Shown here: positions 38,926 through 39,381 of the stretch, one piece after another
How positions within the stretch are numbered: the first letter of the stretch is position 1
How the letters are laid out: each line of letters opens with the position of its first letter
Origin: JAHFRG01 sp041495205
GTDB lineage: Bacteria > Pseudomonadota > Gammaproteobacteria > Burkholderiales > JAHFRG01
DNA length: 39,381 nt
NCBI GenBank assembly: GCA_041495205.1
Contig: JBGQCF010000019.1
Span: forward strand, 1-39,381
Direction: 5' to 3'
The notes under the pieces: generated by a model
The model's database searches: none
Seen by the model: the letters and a program-made list of their open reading frames with translations, nothing else
What the model was told of the DNA's origin: nothing
Made by a program: the position numbers and the translations under genes

Positions 38926-39381
38926 TCAAAGCACCGCCGCGGGGTACGAGCCGAGGATTTTCATGAAAGCGGCTTTTTCGCCAAGTTCGGCAAGCGCCTT
39001 GGCCACATTTTCTTCCTGCTGGTGCCCTTCGATGTCGACAAAGAACACGTATTCCCAAAGCCCGGTGCGCGAAGGGCGCGACTCCAGCTTGCTCATGCTC
39101 ACGCCATAACGCGCAAGCGGCGTCAGCAACTGGTGCACCGCTCCCGGAATATTTTTGCTGGACATCACCAGCGAGGTCTTGTCTTTTCCGGAAGGCGCGG
39201 CATCATGCACGCCGAGTATCCAGAAGCGCGTGGTGTTGTTCGGCTCGTCTTCGATATTCTTGGCCAGGATGTTCAGGCCGTAGCGTTCAGCCGCCATTTC
39301 TCCTGCAATCGCGCAACTTCCCTTATCCTTGCCCGCAAGGCGCGCCGCTTCGGCGTTGCTCGCCACTTGCACACGCTGAAC
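38926..39381 (-). CDS. pheA: Prephenate dehydratase, C-terminal part (P-protein), cut by the window edge
   Basis: The visible 151 residues are the end of the prephenate dehydratase domain and the ACT regulatory domain of PheA, which makes phenylpyruvate. The dehydratase motif PNNTTRFWILG with the TRF catalytic/substrate block is followed by the ACT domain, TSLVMSSKNIPGAVHQLL, and its phenylalanine-binding ESRPSRTGLWEYVFFVD. The frame is open to the right edge, so the ATG near 39372 is not the start. A chorismate mutase domain at the N-terminus would be expected upstream. Phenylalanine feedback control is likely from the ESRP motif. Confidence 0.95.
   Translation of the reverse strand, partial: VQRVQVASNAEAARLAGKDKGSCAIAGEMAAERYGLNILAKNIEDEPNNTTRFWILGVHDAAPSGKDKTSLVMSSKNIPGAVHQLLTPLARYGVSMSKLESRPSRTGLWEYVFFVDIEGHQQEENVAKALAELGEKAAFMKILGSYPAAVL

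Overview
The window reads as chromosome of a betaproteobacterium, probably close to the Nitrosomonadales or a methylotrophic lineage. The main evidence is the minus-strand gene order pheA-hisC-tyrA-aroA-cmk-rpsA-ihfB-lapA-lapB-pyrF-rfaE-hldD-cysM, a typical betaproteobacterial housekeeping string, together with genes for methanofuran/tetrahydromethanopterin (H4MPT) one-carbon metabolism. No database search was possible; every family call is by reading motifs.

Layout. (1) 1-3313: the end of an RND efflux pump operon (pump subunit cut by the window edge, then an outer-membrane channel lipoprotein). (2) 3384-12079: a segment that looks like a genomic island in a tRNA-Arg(ACG) gene. The intact tRNA lies at its right end, and a 16-bp copy of the tRNA 3' end lies at its left end in the same orientation. 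It carries tRNA-like debris, a hypothetical gene and a compact seven-gene operon: 7Fe-type ferredoxin, FprA-type ferredoxin-NADP reductase, and formylmethanofuran dehydrogenase subunits D, B, A, the formyltransferase (Ftr/FhcD) and subunit C. (3) 12080-12766: a decayed zone with REP-like repeats, a stranded signal-peptide ORF and a truncated SRAP peptidase. (4) 12833-19558: DnaQ/GIY-YIG nuclease, alcohol dehydrogenase, tRNA-Ser(GCT), aspartate kinase, a small HTH protein, a radical SAM protein divergent from queD, and a PanE-like reductase. (5) 19791-23612: a three-gene cassette of DNA methyltransferase, GHKL (Hsp90/MutL/MORC-type) ATPase and PIN nuclease, next to tRNA-Ser(TGA), whose 5' half is tandemly duplicated. 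(6) 24303-39381: a Bax-inhibitor-1 membrane protein, then the long minus-strand housekeeping series, interrupted by a MITE-like element between tyrA and aroA and by small intergenic repeats.

Two systems stand out. First, the one-carbon operon has what the known bacterial Fhc complex is reported to lack: a molybdopterin-domain D subunit, and a B subunit that keeps both the [4Fe-4S] cysteines and the metal-ligand cysteine. With ferredoxin and ferredoxin-NADP reductase as the first two genes, it suggests a true redox formylmethanofuran dehydrogenase in a bacterium, passing electrons to NADP+ instead of hydrolysing the formyl group to formate. Second, the methyltransferase-GHKL ATPase-PIN cassette looks like an epigenetic defence or conflict system of unusual composition.
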